This document shows positions 7,502 to 15,618 of a stretch of 64,000 nucleotides of DNA, one piece after another. Below the pieces are notes generated by a model, which ran no database searches, was not told the DNA's origin, and worked only from the letters and a program-made list of their open reading frames with translations. The stretch comes from Microbacterium salsuginis (GTDB taxonomy: Bacteria; Actinomycetota; Actinomycetes; Actinomycetales; Microbacteriaceae). The translations under genes and the position numbers were made by a program. Positions within the stretch are counted from its first letter, which is position 1. Each line of letters opens with the position of its first letter. The stretch covers positions 1,240,001 through 1,304,000 of the forward strand of contig NZ_JABACI010000001.1 of NCBI RefSeq assembly GCF_012524205.1, read 5' to 3'.

Positions 7502-8923
7502 ATGACGTCGGGCGGCGTTGTCGCGGCGGTCGACCTCGGGGCGACGAGCGGTCGCGTCATGCTCGGCTACGTCGACGACGGGATGCTGCGGCTCGAGCAG
7601 GTGGCGCGATTCCCGAACGGTCCCGTCGCGGGGCCGGACGGGCTGCACTGGGACTTCACGGCGCTGTACCGTCACGTCATCGACGGGCTGGCCGAGGCCG
7701 TGCGCCGGGAACCGGGGATCGCGAGCATCGGCATCGACTCGTGGGCGGTCGACTACGGCCTCGTGCACGGCGACGAGCTGCTCGCGGAGCCGTTCCACTA
7801 CCGCGACGACCGCACCGCGCGCGGGGTCGAGGCGGTGCACGCGAAGGTGCCGTTCGAGGAGCTCTACCGCCGCAACGGGCTGCAGTTCCTGCCGTTCAAC
7901 ACGCTCTACCAGTACGCCGTCGACAGGCGTCTGGCCGATGCCGAGATCGCCCTCCTCATCCCCGATCTGGTGACGTTCCTGCTGACCGGAGCACGGGTGG
8001 CCGAGCGTACGAACGCCTCCACCACCGGTCTCGTCGATGTCGGCAGCGGGGAATGGGACCGCGAGCTCGCAGAGCGGCTCGGGGTCCCCTCATCCGCCCT
8101 GCCTCCGCTCGCCGATCCCGGCACCCGGCTCGGGACGCTGCGCGGCGAGGCGCGAGAGCGCGTCGGCGCCGCGCTCGACGTGATCGCCGTCGGGTCTCAC
8201 GACACCGCCTCGGCGGTCGTCGCCGTGCCGCTGAGCTCTGCCGACGCCGCGTACATCTCGTGCGGCACGTGGGGCCTGGTGGGCGTCGAGCTCGACGAGC
8301 CCGTCGTGACCGACGCGGCGCGCGAGGCGAACTTCACCAACGAGGGCGGCGTCGACGGTCGCGTGAGGTTCCTGCACAACGTGACCGGGCTGTGGCTGCT
8401 GAGCGAGTCCGTGCGCACGTGGGAGGCAGAGGACGGCGCGCCGATCGATCTTCCCGAGCTGCTGGATGCCGCCGCTGCAGTGGGCGACATTCCCCTGTTC
8501 GACGCCAACGACAGCCGCCTGGCCGCTCCCGGCGACATGCCCGCACGCATCGCGGCCGTCATCGAAGAGTCGGGTGCGAAGGTGCCCGCGTCGCGGCCGG
8601 CGTTCGCTCGCGCGATCGTCGAGAGCATCGCGCAGGCGTTCGCGGATGCCGTCGCCACGGCGGGGCGGCTCACCGCTCGCGACATCGACGTGATCCACAT
8701 CGTCGGCGGCGGCGCGCTGAACCGCCTGCTGTGCCAGGCGACGGCCGACCGCTCCGGGCTGCCGGTGCTCGCCGGTCCGGTCGAGGCCACGGCGCTCGGC
8801 AACGTGCTCGTGCAGGCACGCGCTCACGGCTGGTTCGGCCCCGATGCGACCCTCGAGGACCTCCGTCGCGTGGTCGCGGGCGCCACCGCCCCCGTGCGCT
8901 ACGAGCCCCGCACCGACAGCTGA
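7502..8923 (+). CDS. rhaB: L-rhamnulokinase
   Basis: A 473-residue FGGY-family carbohydrate kinase that phosphorylates L-rhamnulose at O-1 using ATP. The N-terminal phosphate-binding segment VDLGATSGRVMLG, the WAVDYGL segment and the C-terminal HIVGGGALNRLLCQ ATP-site segment are all visible. AAGGAG is 7 nt upstream of the ATG. It is the last gene of the rha cluster and its 3' end overlaps the convergent oxidoreductase gene by 25 bp. Together with rhaM, rhaI and rhaD it completes conversion of L-rhamnose to glycolytic intermediates. The assignment among FGGY sugars rests on both similarity and context. Confidence 0.94.
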   Translation: MTSGGVVAAVDLGATSGRVMLGYVDDGMLRLEQVARFPNGPVAGPDGLHWDFTALYRHVIDGLAEAVRREPGIASIGIDSWAVDYGLVHGDELLAEPFHYRDDRTARGVEAVHAKVPFEELYRRNGLQFLPFNTLYQYAVDRRLADAEIALLIPDLVTFLLTGARVAERTNASTTGLVDVGSGEWDRELAERLGVPSSALPPLADPGTRLGTLRGEARERVGAALDVIAVGSHDTASAVVAVPLSSADAAYISCGTWGLVGVELDEPVVTDAAREANFTNEGGVDGRVRFLHNVTGLWLLSESVRTWEAEDGAPIDLPELLDAAAAVGDIPLFDANDSRLAAPGDMPARIAAVIEESGAKVPASRPAFARAIVESIAQAFADAVATAGRLTARDIDVIHIVGGGALNRLLCQATADRSGLPVLAGPVEATALGNVLVQARAHGWFGPDATLEDLRRVVAGATAPVRYEPRTDS

Positions 8924-10290
8924 GCAGGCGGGGCGCCGAGTTCGATCCCGAGCGAGAGCTCGCTCACGCGCACGGCGTTCCCCGTCTCGAGCGACCGGTT
9001 GCCCGCCAGTCCGACTGCGACGGCGGCGACGCCGTCGCGCCATGTTGCGGCGTGCCCCAGCGGGTCCTCGCCCACACCGCGGAAGACCTCGGCGAGCAGG
9101 CGCGCGTCGCCGCCGCCGTGGCCGCCGTCGCCCGCCGGGATCGGCACCTGCCGGGCACGACCGAAGTGGTTCTGCACCACCAGCCACTCCCCGACCGGCC
9201 GTCCGGCGCCGCCGTCGACGTGGTCGGGTCGGGCGCTGGGGTCGACGATGGCGGTAGGACGACCGGATGCTGCCAGCAGCACCTCGCCGCGTTCCACCAC
9301 GGTGAGCTCGGCCCGGCCCCGGGTCCCGTTGATCGCGACGGTGTACCCCTCCCATGGCGAGTGGGCGTTGAGCGCGTACGACATCGACGCGCCGGCGGCG
9401 TAGTCCACGACGAGCGACAGGTTGTCTTCGATCGTGATGCCGGCGTCGAAGACGTCGCGGTCGCGCAGATAGCCGTCGTACGCCTCCTGCTCGAGATAGA
9501 GCCCCCGCAGCTGCGGGTCGTCGCGCAGGTCGAGGCTGAAGGCGTCGCGCAGCGGCGAGTCGTCGGAGCCGCGCGCCGGACGCGGTCCGAGTCCGCGCCG
9601 GGCGGCGTTCTCGGCGCCGTAGAAGCGCAGCCCGCCGCTGGCGAAGACGCGCGTGGGGGTGTCGCCGAGCCACCAGTTGACCAGGTCGAAATGGTGCGAG
9701 GCCTTGTGGATGAGCAGACCCCCGGAGCGGTCCTTGTCGCGGTGCCAGCGGCGGAAGTAGTCCGCTCCGTGCGACGTGTCGAGCACCCACTCGAAATGCA
9801 CCGAGGTGACCTCGCCGATCTCGCCCGAGCTCACCACCCGCTTGAGCGCGGAGTTGCGCGGCGAATAGCGATAGTTGAAGGTGACCGTGACCTCGCGGCC
9901 GGTACGGGCCGCGGCATCCGCGATCGCGCATACGCCGTCGGCCGTCGTCGTGAGCGGCTTCTCGACGACCGCGTCCGCCCCGGCCTCGAGCGCCGCGACG
10001 ACGTGGCGATCATGTGTCCAGTCCGGAGAGGTCACGATCACGCGGTCGATGCCGTGCCGGGCGATCGCCTCGCCCAGCTCCGCCGGTGCGAAGCGGGCGG
10101 GCGACGCGACATCGCGTGCACGCAGTCGCGCGTCGTACCAGTCCAGCCGGCCCTCGTTCGTGTCGGACCAGGCCGCCAGCTCTGCCACGCCGGCATGCGG
10201 CCCCGTGATCGCGTCGAGGTACATCTCGGCGCGGCTGCCCGTGCCGACGATCGCGTAGCGGGTTCGTCGCGTAGGCCCGTCGTTGCTCAT
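8899..10290 (-). CDS. Gfo/Idh/MocA-family oxidoreductase
   Basis: A 463-residue NAD(P)-dependent oxidoreductase. The Rossmann motif is YAIVGTGSRAEMY near the N-terminus, followed by the family lysine motif VEKPLTTT and a C-terminal alpha/beta domain with the HKASHHFDLVNWW helix. Members oxidise or reduce sugars, inositols or sugar acids; the substrate here cannot be read from sequence. I use the ATG at 10290; a GTG at 10305 that overlaps the permease stop (GTGA) is an alternative. It is the last gene of a divergent operon with two sugar ABC permeases, so it probably acts on the imported sugar. Its 3' end overlaps rhaB tail to tail. Confidence 0.88.
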   Translation of the reverse strand: MSNDGPTRRTRYAIVGTGSRAEMYLDAITGPHAGVAELAAWSDTNEGRLDWYDARLRARDVASPARFAPAELGEAIARHGIDRVIVTSPDWTHDRHVVAALEAGADAVVEKPLTTTADGVCAIADAAARTGREVTVTFNYRYSPRNSALKRVVSSGEIGEVTSVHFEWVLDTSHGADYFRRWHRDKDRSGGLLIHKASHHFDLVNWWLGDTPTRVFASGGLRFYGAENAARRGLGPRPARGSDDSPLRDAFSLDLRDDPQLRGLYLEQEAYDGYLRDRDVFDAGITIEDNLSLVVDYAAGASMSYALNAHSPWEGYTVAINGTRGRAELTVVERGEVLLAASGRPTAIVDPSARPDHVDGGAGRPVGEWLVVQNHFGRARQVPIPAGDGGHGGGDARLLAEVFRGVGEDPLGHAATWRDGVAAVAVGLAGNRSLETGNAVRVSELSLGIELGAPPAQLSVRGS

Positions 10291-10301
10291 GAGATGCCTG
10301 C

Positions 10302-11213
10302 TCACTTGATGCCGGTGGTCGCGAAGCCCTTGACCAGATAGCGCTGGCCGAGCAGGAACGCGAGGAAGAGGGGGATGAGCGAGACGACCGACATCGCGAA
10401 CATCGCGCCGTAGTTCGACGACGACTGCGCATCGATGAAGCCCTTGAGCGCCACCGACACCGGGAAGTTCTCACGCGTGCGCAGATAGATCAGCGGGCCG
10501 AAGAAATCACCCCAGGTCCAGATGAACGTGAAGATCGCCGTCGTCGCGAGGGCGGGAACCATGAGCGGCAGCGTCACCTGCCCGAAGATGCGCACGTGTC
10601 CTGCCCCGTCGATGCGCGCGGCCTCGAAGATCTCCTTCGGCAGGCCGCGGATGAACTGCACCATCAGGAAGATGAAGAACGCGTCCATGGCCAGGAACTT
10701 GGGGACGATGAGCGGCAGGAAGGTCTCGAGCCAGCCCAGCTCGCGGAAGATGATGAACTGCGGCACCAGCACCACGTGGAACGGCAGCATGATCGTGCCG
10801 AGCATGACGGCGAACCACGCGTTGCGTCCCCAGAACTTCAAGCGTGCGAACGCGTAGGCCGCGAGCGAGCACGAGACGAGGTTGCCGATGATGGCGCCGA
10901 TCACGAGGATCGTCGAGTTCATCAGGAAGTGCCCGAACGGCAGCTGCTGCGACGTCCACCCGTGGACGTAGTTCTCGATCGTCAGGTCGGTGGTGAAGAT
11001 GCCGAGGTCGGTGAAGATCTCGCTGTTGGGCTTGAGCGAGGACACCACCAGCCAGATGAGCGGGTAGATCATGAGCAGCGAGAGCACGATCAGTCCCGCG
11101 TGCTTGAACAGCGAGCGCACGGCGTCGGCGCGACGGTGGCGACGTCGGCGTCGCTCGTACTCGTCGACGGGTGGCGGCGCGACGGGGGTCGGGGCTTCTT
11201 CGAGTGCGGTCAT
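10302..11213 (-). CDS. Carbohydrate ABC transporter permease, MalG type
   Basis: A 303-residue inner-membrane protein with about six helices, starting with LIVLSLLMIYPLIWLVV. The cytoplasmic EAA loop is visible as EIFEAARIDGAGHVRIFGQVTLPLMVPA, the contact site for the ATPase. The ATG at 11213 is preferred because GAAGGA precedes it; an ATG at 11270 lacks a ribosome site and would overlap the upstream permease. The N-terminus before the first helix is basic (RRRRRHRRAD). It pairs with the upstream MalF-type permease and with the binding lipoprotein encoded divergently. No ATPase gene is nearby. Confidence 0.93.
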   Translation of the reverse strand: MTALEEAPTPVAPPPVDEYERRRRRHRRADAVRSLFKHAGLIVLSLLMIYPLIWLVVSSLKPNSEIFTDLGIFTTDLTIENYVHGWTSQQLPFGHFLMNSTILVIGAIIGNLVSCSLAAYAFARLKFWGRNAWFAVMLGTIMLPFHVVLVPQFIIFRELGWLETFLPLIVPKFLAMDAFFIFLMVQFIRGLPKEIFEAARIDGAGHVRIFGQVTLPLMVPALATTAIFTFIWTWGDFFGPLIYLRTRENFPVSVALKGFIDAQSSSNYGAMFAMSVVSLIPLFLAFLLGQRYLVKGFATTGIK

Positions 11214-11259
11214 GGCGGAACGTCCTTCGGGAAGTGCGGCGGATGCTGTCGGCTGCAGT

Positions 11260-12201
11260 TCAGTCGTCATAGAAGACCCAGAACTTCGAGAGCCAGAAGT
11301 TGAACGCGGTGAAGCCGGCGATCACGATGAGCAGGAACCACGCCATCGCCGACGCGTAGCCCATGTTCAATTCGGTGAATGCCTCTTTGTAGAGGTACAG
11401 CGTGAAGAACATCGTCGAGTCGGACGGCCCGCCGGTGCCGCCCGAGACGATGTAGGCCTGCGTGAACGACTGGAACGCGAAGATGATCTGCAGCACCAGG
11501 TTGAAGAAGATGATCGGCGTCAGCAGCGGCATCGTGATCGAGAAGAACCGCCGCACGCGACCGGCGCCGTCGACCTGCGCGGCCTCGTAGTACATGTCGG
11601 GGATCTGGCGCAGCCCCGCCAGGAAGATGACCATCGGCGACCCGAACGTCCATACGTGCAGGATGATGATCGTCGCCAGGGCGTAGTCGGGATGCGAGAT
11701 CCATCCGGGACCCTCGATTCCGAACCACGCGAGGAACTCGTTGACGATGCCGTCCTTGCCGAAGACCTGGCGCCACAGGATGGCGATGGCGACCGACCCG
11801 CCGAGGAGGCTCGGCAGGTAGAAGATCGACCGGTAGAACGCCAGTCCGCGCATGCCGCGATCCAGCAGCACGGCCACGGCGAGCGCCAGTGCCAGCTGGA
11901 GCGGCACCGACACGATCACATACGTGAGGGTCACGCGCAGCGAGTTCCACAGCCGGGCGTCGCCGGCCATCTCCGCGATGTTGTCGAAGCCCGAGAACTG
12001 CGGCGGCTGCAGCAGGTTGTAGTCCGTGAACGCGAGGAAGAGCGAAGCGATCATCGGGCCGATCGTGAACACGACCAGGCCCACCAGCCATGGCGCGAGG
12101 AAGAGATAGCCCGCCTTGTTGTCGGGATTCTTCGAACGCACCCCGCCCTTCGTGCGCCGCGCCTGGATGGCGATCTGGCGCAACTCGCCGATGCTGCTCA
12201 C
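11260..12201 (-). CDS. Carbohydrate ABC transporter permease, MalF type
   Basis: A 313-residue membrane permease, the partner of the MalG-type protein downstream. The first helix is AGYLFLAPWLVGLVVFTIGP; the EAA loop reads MYYEAAQVDGAGRVRRFFSITMPLLTP. It is the first gene of the leftward operon. A promoter and a GAAACCGCTTTC operator lie just upstream, so expression is probably controlled by the LacI regulator at 17.2-18.2 kb. The substrate is unknown; the nearby glycosidases suggest an oligosaccharide. Confidence 0.93.
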   Translation of the reverse strand: MSSIGELRQIAIQARRTKGGVRSKNPDNKAGYLFLAPWLVGLVVFTIGPMIASLFLAFTDYNLLQPPQFSGFDNIAEMAGDARLWNSLRVTLTYVIVSVPLQLALALAVAVLLDRGMRGLAFYRSIFYLPSLLGGSVAIAILWRQVFGKDGIVNEFLAWFGIEGPGWISHPDYALATIIILHVWTFGSPMVIFLAGLRQIPDMYYEAAQVDGAGRVRRFFSITMPLLTPIIFFNLVLQIIFAFQSFTQAYIVSGGTGGPSDSTMFFTLYLYKEAFTELNMGYASAMAWFLLIVIAGFTAFNFWLSKFWVFYDD

Positions 12202-12236
12202 GGAGACCTCCTTGTCACGAGGGTGGCCACGGCAGA

Positions 12237-12248
12237 GAAACCGCTTTC
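12237..12248. promoter_or_regulatory. LacI-type operator in front of the permease operon
   Basis: GAAACCGCTTTC is the exact inverse complement of GAAAGCGGTTTC found upstream of the binding-protein gene and of the LacI gene at 17.2 kb. It lies between the leftward promoter and the permease start. Confidence 0.65.
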
Positions 12249-12258
12249 ACCTCGGGTC

Positions 12259-12288
12259 AGTATCACCTGAAGATCGCGCTCGCGTCAA
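12259..12288 (-). promoter_or_regulatory. Predicted promoter of the permease operon
   Basis: On the minus strand TTGACG (12288-12283) and GATACT (12264-12259) are 18 bp apart. The operator is 10 bp downstream of the -10 box, around the start site. Confidence 0.5.
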
Positions 12289-12370
12289 ACAGCCCAGCAT
12301 CCGCCAATTCACGGCGCACCCGCCCGACGCCGGAACGGTCATCGCGTTGATAACGAGGCCACAACAACAA

Positions 12371-12399
12371 TTGACACGCTCGGCACGCTTTGCTACTTT
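12371..12399 (+). promoter_or_regulatory. Predicted promoter of the binding-protein gene
   Basis: TTGACA (12371-12376), a 17-bp spacer and TACTTT (12394-12399) preceded by TGC. This is one of the best sigma-70-like promoters in the window. The operator at 12403-12414 follows the -10 box directly. Confidence 0.65.
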
Positions 12400-12402
12400 C
12401 CG

Positions 12403-12414
12403 AGAAAGCGGTTT
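12403..12414. promoter_or_regulatory. LacI-type operator in front of the binding-protein gene
   Basis: GAAAGCGGTTTC, 3 bp after the -10 box and therefore over the transcription start. Identical to the copy at 17100-17111 and the inverse of the copy at 12237-12248. Confidence 0.7.
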
Positions 12415-12498
12415 CATACCGAGTCTCGACGAGTCCTGCGTTCGAGGCGACGTGCCGCCGGTTCCGGTGGGCACCCGACACGAGACGAAAGAGGCGCA

Positions 12499-13818
12499 AT
12501 GACGCGTTATGCACGATCAGCCAGGGTGCGTGCCGCCCTCGGAACGACCCTTGTCGCGACGCTCGCACTGGCGGGCTGCGCGGCCGGCGGCCAGACCCCG
12601 CCGTCCTCCTCCGAGGGGTTCGACCCCGACGAGGAGATCGAGCTCCACATCGCGTGGTGGGGCAACGACGAGCGCTCGGCGATCATGGCCGAGGCCATCG
12701 ACCTCTTCGAGGAGGAGTACCCGAACATCACGGTCGTGGAGGAGCCGGTCGGCGCCCCTGACGACCTCTTCAACCGTCTGGCGACCGACTTCGCATCGGG
12801 CACCGCGCCCGACGTCTTCGCGCTCGGCGGCGCGAAGCCGCAGGAGTACGGCGCCGCCGGCGCTCTCCTGGACCTCTCGACGGTGAGCGAACAGCTGCCC
12901 ACCGACAACTACCCCGATTTCACGCTGACCAACGCGATCGTCGACGACACTCTCTATGGTCTGCCGACGGGAGGCAACGCCATCGGCGTTCTCGTCAACC
13001 CCGCCATCTTCGAGCAGGCCGGCGTCGAACTGCCCGACAGCTCGTGGACGTGGGAGGACTTCGTCGAGATCGCCGACGAGATCTCGGCGAACGCGGGGGA
13101 CGGCATCGTGGGACTGGATCTGCGGATCCAGGACATCCTCGGCACCTATGTCGCCCAGTACGTCGAGACCGGCATCTACGACTGGGACGGCGAGCTGGCG
13201 GTCGATGCCGAGACGATCCAGTCCTGGTACGAGATGGAGGAGGAGCTCGTCGCCGGCGGCGGCCTGCCCGACCCGTCGGTGATCGTCGAGCACTGGAACG
13301 TCACGCCCGACCTCACTCTCTTCGGCACCGGCCGGGCAGCCATGAGCTTCGCCTATAGCAACCAGATCGCCACGTACGCTGCCGGTGCCGGTGGCGAGGT
13401 CGAGATCCTCACCCCGCCGACCTCGACGGACCTGTCGGGAGTGGCCGTGCTGCCCTCGCAGTTCTGGTCGATCGCGTCGGGCACCGAGCATCCCGAAGCG
13501 GCCGCTCTGCTCGTGGACTGGCTCCTGAACCAGCCCGAGGCGGCGGAGATCATCCTCGCCAACCGCGGACTGCCGTTCAATCCCGACACGCTCGCGGTCG
13601 TCGAGCCGCTGCTCGCACCGGCGGACGCGCAGGCTGCCGAGTACCTGCAGACGGTGCTCGACGTGGGTGTCGTCGCCCCGCCCCAGCCGGCCGGCGGTGC
13701 GATCCTCAACGAGCTGTCGCAGCGCATCGAATCCGACATCCTCTTCGGCAACACCTCGGTGGCCGACGGCGCTCAGCAGTGGGTCGACGAGCTGTCGGCG
13801 TCCCTGGCGTCAGACTGA
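12499..13818 (+). CDS. Sugar ABC transporter substrate-binding lipoprotein
   Basis: A 439-residue secreted lipoprotein. A basic N-terminus and hydrophobic stretch lead to the lipobox LAGC, with Cys near residue 29. The mature part starts with a Gln/Pro/Ser-rich linker and then the family-1 binding fold (ELHIAWWGNDERSAIM, TAPDVFALGG). It would capture an oligosaccharide outside the membrane for the two permeases encoded divergently. GAAAGAGG precedes the ATG. Expression is probably repressed through the operator at 12403. A 14-bp hairpin follows the stop. Substrate not determined; glycosidases downstream suggest a glucan or mannan fragment. Confidence 0.93.
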   Translation: MTRYARSARVRAALGTTLVATLALAGCAAGGQTPPSSSEGFDPDEEIELHIAWWGNDERSAIMAEAIDLFEEEYPNITVVEEPVGAPDDLFNRLATDFASGTAPDVFALGGAKPQEYGAAGALLDLSTVSEQLPTDNYPDFTLTNAIVDDTLYGLPTGGNAIGVLVNPAIFEQAGVELPDSSWTWEDFVEIADEISANAGDGIVGLDLRIQDILGTYVAQYVETGIYDWDGELAVDAETIQSWYEMEEELVAGGGLPDPSVIVEHWNVTPDLTLFGTGRAAMSFAYSNQIATYAAGAGGEVEILTPPTSTDLSGVAVLPSQFWSIASGTEHPEAAALLVDWLLNQPEAAEIILANRGLPFNPDTLAVVEPLLAPADAQAAEYLQTVLDVGVVAPPQPAGGAILNELSQRIESDILFGNTSVADGAQQWVDELSASLASD

Positions 13819-13834
13819 TCGAAGGACCATGATC

Positions 13835-13865
13835 GTGGGCGGCTCCGCGTTGCGGGGCCGCCCAC
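13835..13865 (+). terminator. Strong hairpin after the binding-protein gene
   Basis: GTGGGCGGC-TCCGC pairs with GCGGG-GCCGCCCAC over 14 bp (one T-G wobble) around a GTT loop. It separates the binding-protein gene from the glycosidase, and may allow much higher expression of the former by partial termination or mRNA protection. Confidence 0.65.
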
Positions 13866-13932
13866 ACTGGCGACGCGGGGCGCACCGACGCCCGGCGATG
13901 CACCCCGGTGGACCGGCACGACGGAGGCACAC

Positions 13933-15582
13933 ATGACCGCGATCGACGACGCGCTCGCCCGGCTGCGCGCGAGCGACCCGCTCTCGCGTGTGGGCGTCGC
14001 CGCCGGGCATCCGCTGCACGATGATCTCGAGCGCCAGGGCGTGGCGTTCGCAGCGATCGGCGGCGGCCTGGAGGAACGCTGGCATCGCGCCCTCGCAGAG
14101 CTGGCCGGCTGCGTGCACCCGATGCTCGGCGCCCCGGCGCTGCACGAGGGTGGCGTCTACCACGGCGCATGGCTCGAAAGCACCGCGAGCATCAGCGCCG
14201 AGCTGCTCGACCGGTTCGCGCCTTCGGTCACGCGCACGACCCATCTGCTCTTCGCCGAGCATCAGCGTGCCGATGGCCTGCTGCCGTACAAGGTGACCGA
14301 CGCCGGCCCGGCGTACTCGCAGATCCAGACCGTCACGCCGCTCGCGCGCGGCGTATGGAACCACTACCTGCTCACCAGGGCCGGCGGCGAACCCGACCAC
14401 GACTATCTCGCCCGCATGTACGAGGCGATGGCGCGCAACGACGCGTGGCTCGCCGAGCACCGCGACACCCGGCGCACCGGCGCCGTCGAGGCGTTCTGCA
14501 CCTTCGACACCGGACACGATCTCTCTCCGCGGTTCTGGCACATTCCGGATCGCTGCTTCGAGGGCGATGCGGCCCGCTACGACGCCGAGGTGCCCCGCCT
14601 GCCGTTCATCGCCCCCGATCTGACGGCGAACGTCGCGGCGCAGCGCTCCTATCTCGCGCTCATCGCGGCCGAGCTCGGCGAGGGGCCTGAGCCGTGGCGC
14701 GCGAAGGCCGCCGCATCCCGCTCCGCCCTCTTCGCGCAGTGCTTCCACGAGTCCGACGGACTGTTCTACGACCGGCTTCCCGACGGGTCGCATCTTCGGC
14801 TGAACTCCGATGTGCTGCTGCGGGTGCTCGCGTGCGAGATCGGCGACGACGGGCTCTTCGCGCAGGCGCTCGAGCGCCACCTCATGAACACCCGCCGCTT
14901 CCTGTCGCAGGCCGGTTTCACCTCGATCGCGATGGACGATCCGCGCTTCGACGGCGATCACACGCGCAACTCGTGGGCGGGGCCGGTGAATTTCCTCACT
15001 CTCGTGCGCGCCGCGCACGCGTTCGAAGCGCACGGACGCGTCGCCGAGCTCGCGCTCGTGCACCGCAGCGTGCTCGGCGCCGTCGCCGGCCACGACCGCT
15101 TTCCGCAGTGCCTCGACCCGTGGTCGGGCGATGCCGGCTACACCGAGAAGTACTCACCGGCGATGCTCTGGCTCCTCGACGCCCTCGAGCGCGACTGCGG
15201 CATCCTCCCCCGTCCCGACGGGGAGATCTGGTTCAGCGGCCTCGCGCCGACGCGGCTCGAGCACGGGCAGTCGGCACTCGCCGTTGCGGCGGCGCGCGCG
15301 GTCCGCGGCACGCGCTATGAACTCGCGGCTGACGACACCAGCGTCCACGTGTACCGCGACGGCGAGCGGTGGCTGGAGTTTCCGCGAGGCTGGCGCGTGG
15401 TCGCCGACGCCACCGGCTCCCTCACGAGAGTGGTGGGGCTGTCGCCCGCCACGGTCACGGGCGAACTGCGGACGGATGCCGCGAGCCTGGCCCTCTCGCT
15501 CGGACCCAACGACGTGGCCGCCCTGGACTCGGGTCGCCTCTTCGAGCGCGTTTCGTCCGGATTCACTCCGCCGCAGTACTGA
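13933..15582 (+). CDS. MGH1/GH63-like glycoside hydrolase
   Basis: A 549-residue cytoplasmic protein (no signal peptide) resembling the (alpha/alpha)6-barrel glycosidases of the mannosylglycerate hydrolase / GH63 / trehalase-like group. Supporting features are the helical repeats, the FYDRLPDGSHLRLNSDVLLR segment, and NSWAGPVNFLTL, which resembles the YW-RGP-W signature of that clan. A short beta-rich C-terminal domain follows. GGAGG lies 5 nt before the ATG. It follows the binding lipoprotein in the same direction and probably hydrolyses the imported oligosaccharide. The precise family and linkage are uncertain; I cannot place the catalytic acids with confidence. Confidence 0.7.
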   Translation: MTAIDDALARLRASDPLSRVGVAAGHPLHDDLERQGVAFAAIGGGLEERWHRALAELAGCVHPMLGAPALHEGGVYHGAWLESTASISAELLDRFAPSVTRTTHLLFAEHQRADGLLPYKVTDAGPAYSQIQTVTPLARGVWNHYLLTRAGGEPDHDYLARMYEAMARNDAWLAEHRDTRRTGAVEAFCTFDTGHDLSPRFWHIPDRCFEGDAARYDAEVPRLPFIAPDLTANVAAQRSYLALIAAELGEGPEPWRAKAAASRSALFAQCFHESDGLFYDRLPDGSHLRLNSDVLLRVLACEIGDDGLFAQALERHLMNTRRFLSQAGFTSIAMDDPRFDGDHTRNSWAGPVNFLTLVRAAHAFEAHGRVAELALVHRSVLGAVAGHDRFPQCLDPWSGDAGYTEKYSPAMLWLLDALERDCGILPRPDGEIWFSGLAPTRLEHGQSALAVAAARAVRGTRYELAADDTSVHVYRDGERWLEFPRGWRVVADATGSLTRVVGLSPATVTGELRTDAASLALSLGPNDVAALDSGRLFERVSSGFTPPQY

Positions 15583-15618
15583 ACCCGCCCCGACGACGCG
15601 GACCGCCGACGCGCAGCC

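Noticed and set aside
5170..10341. Long open frames on the strand opposite rhaD (752 codons) and overlapping rhaB and the oxidoreductase (866 codons).
   Set aside because: They are Arg/Gly/Val-rich with no domain and fall exactly opposite or out of phase with firmly identified enzymes. High GC makes such frames common.
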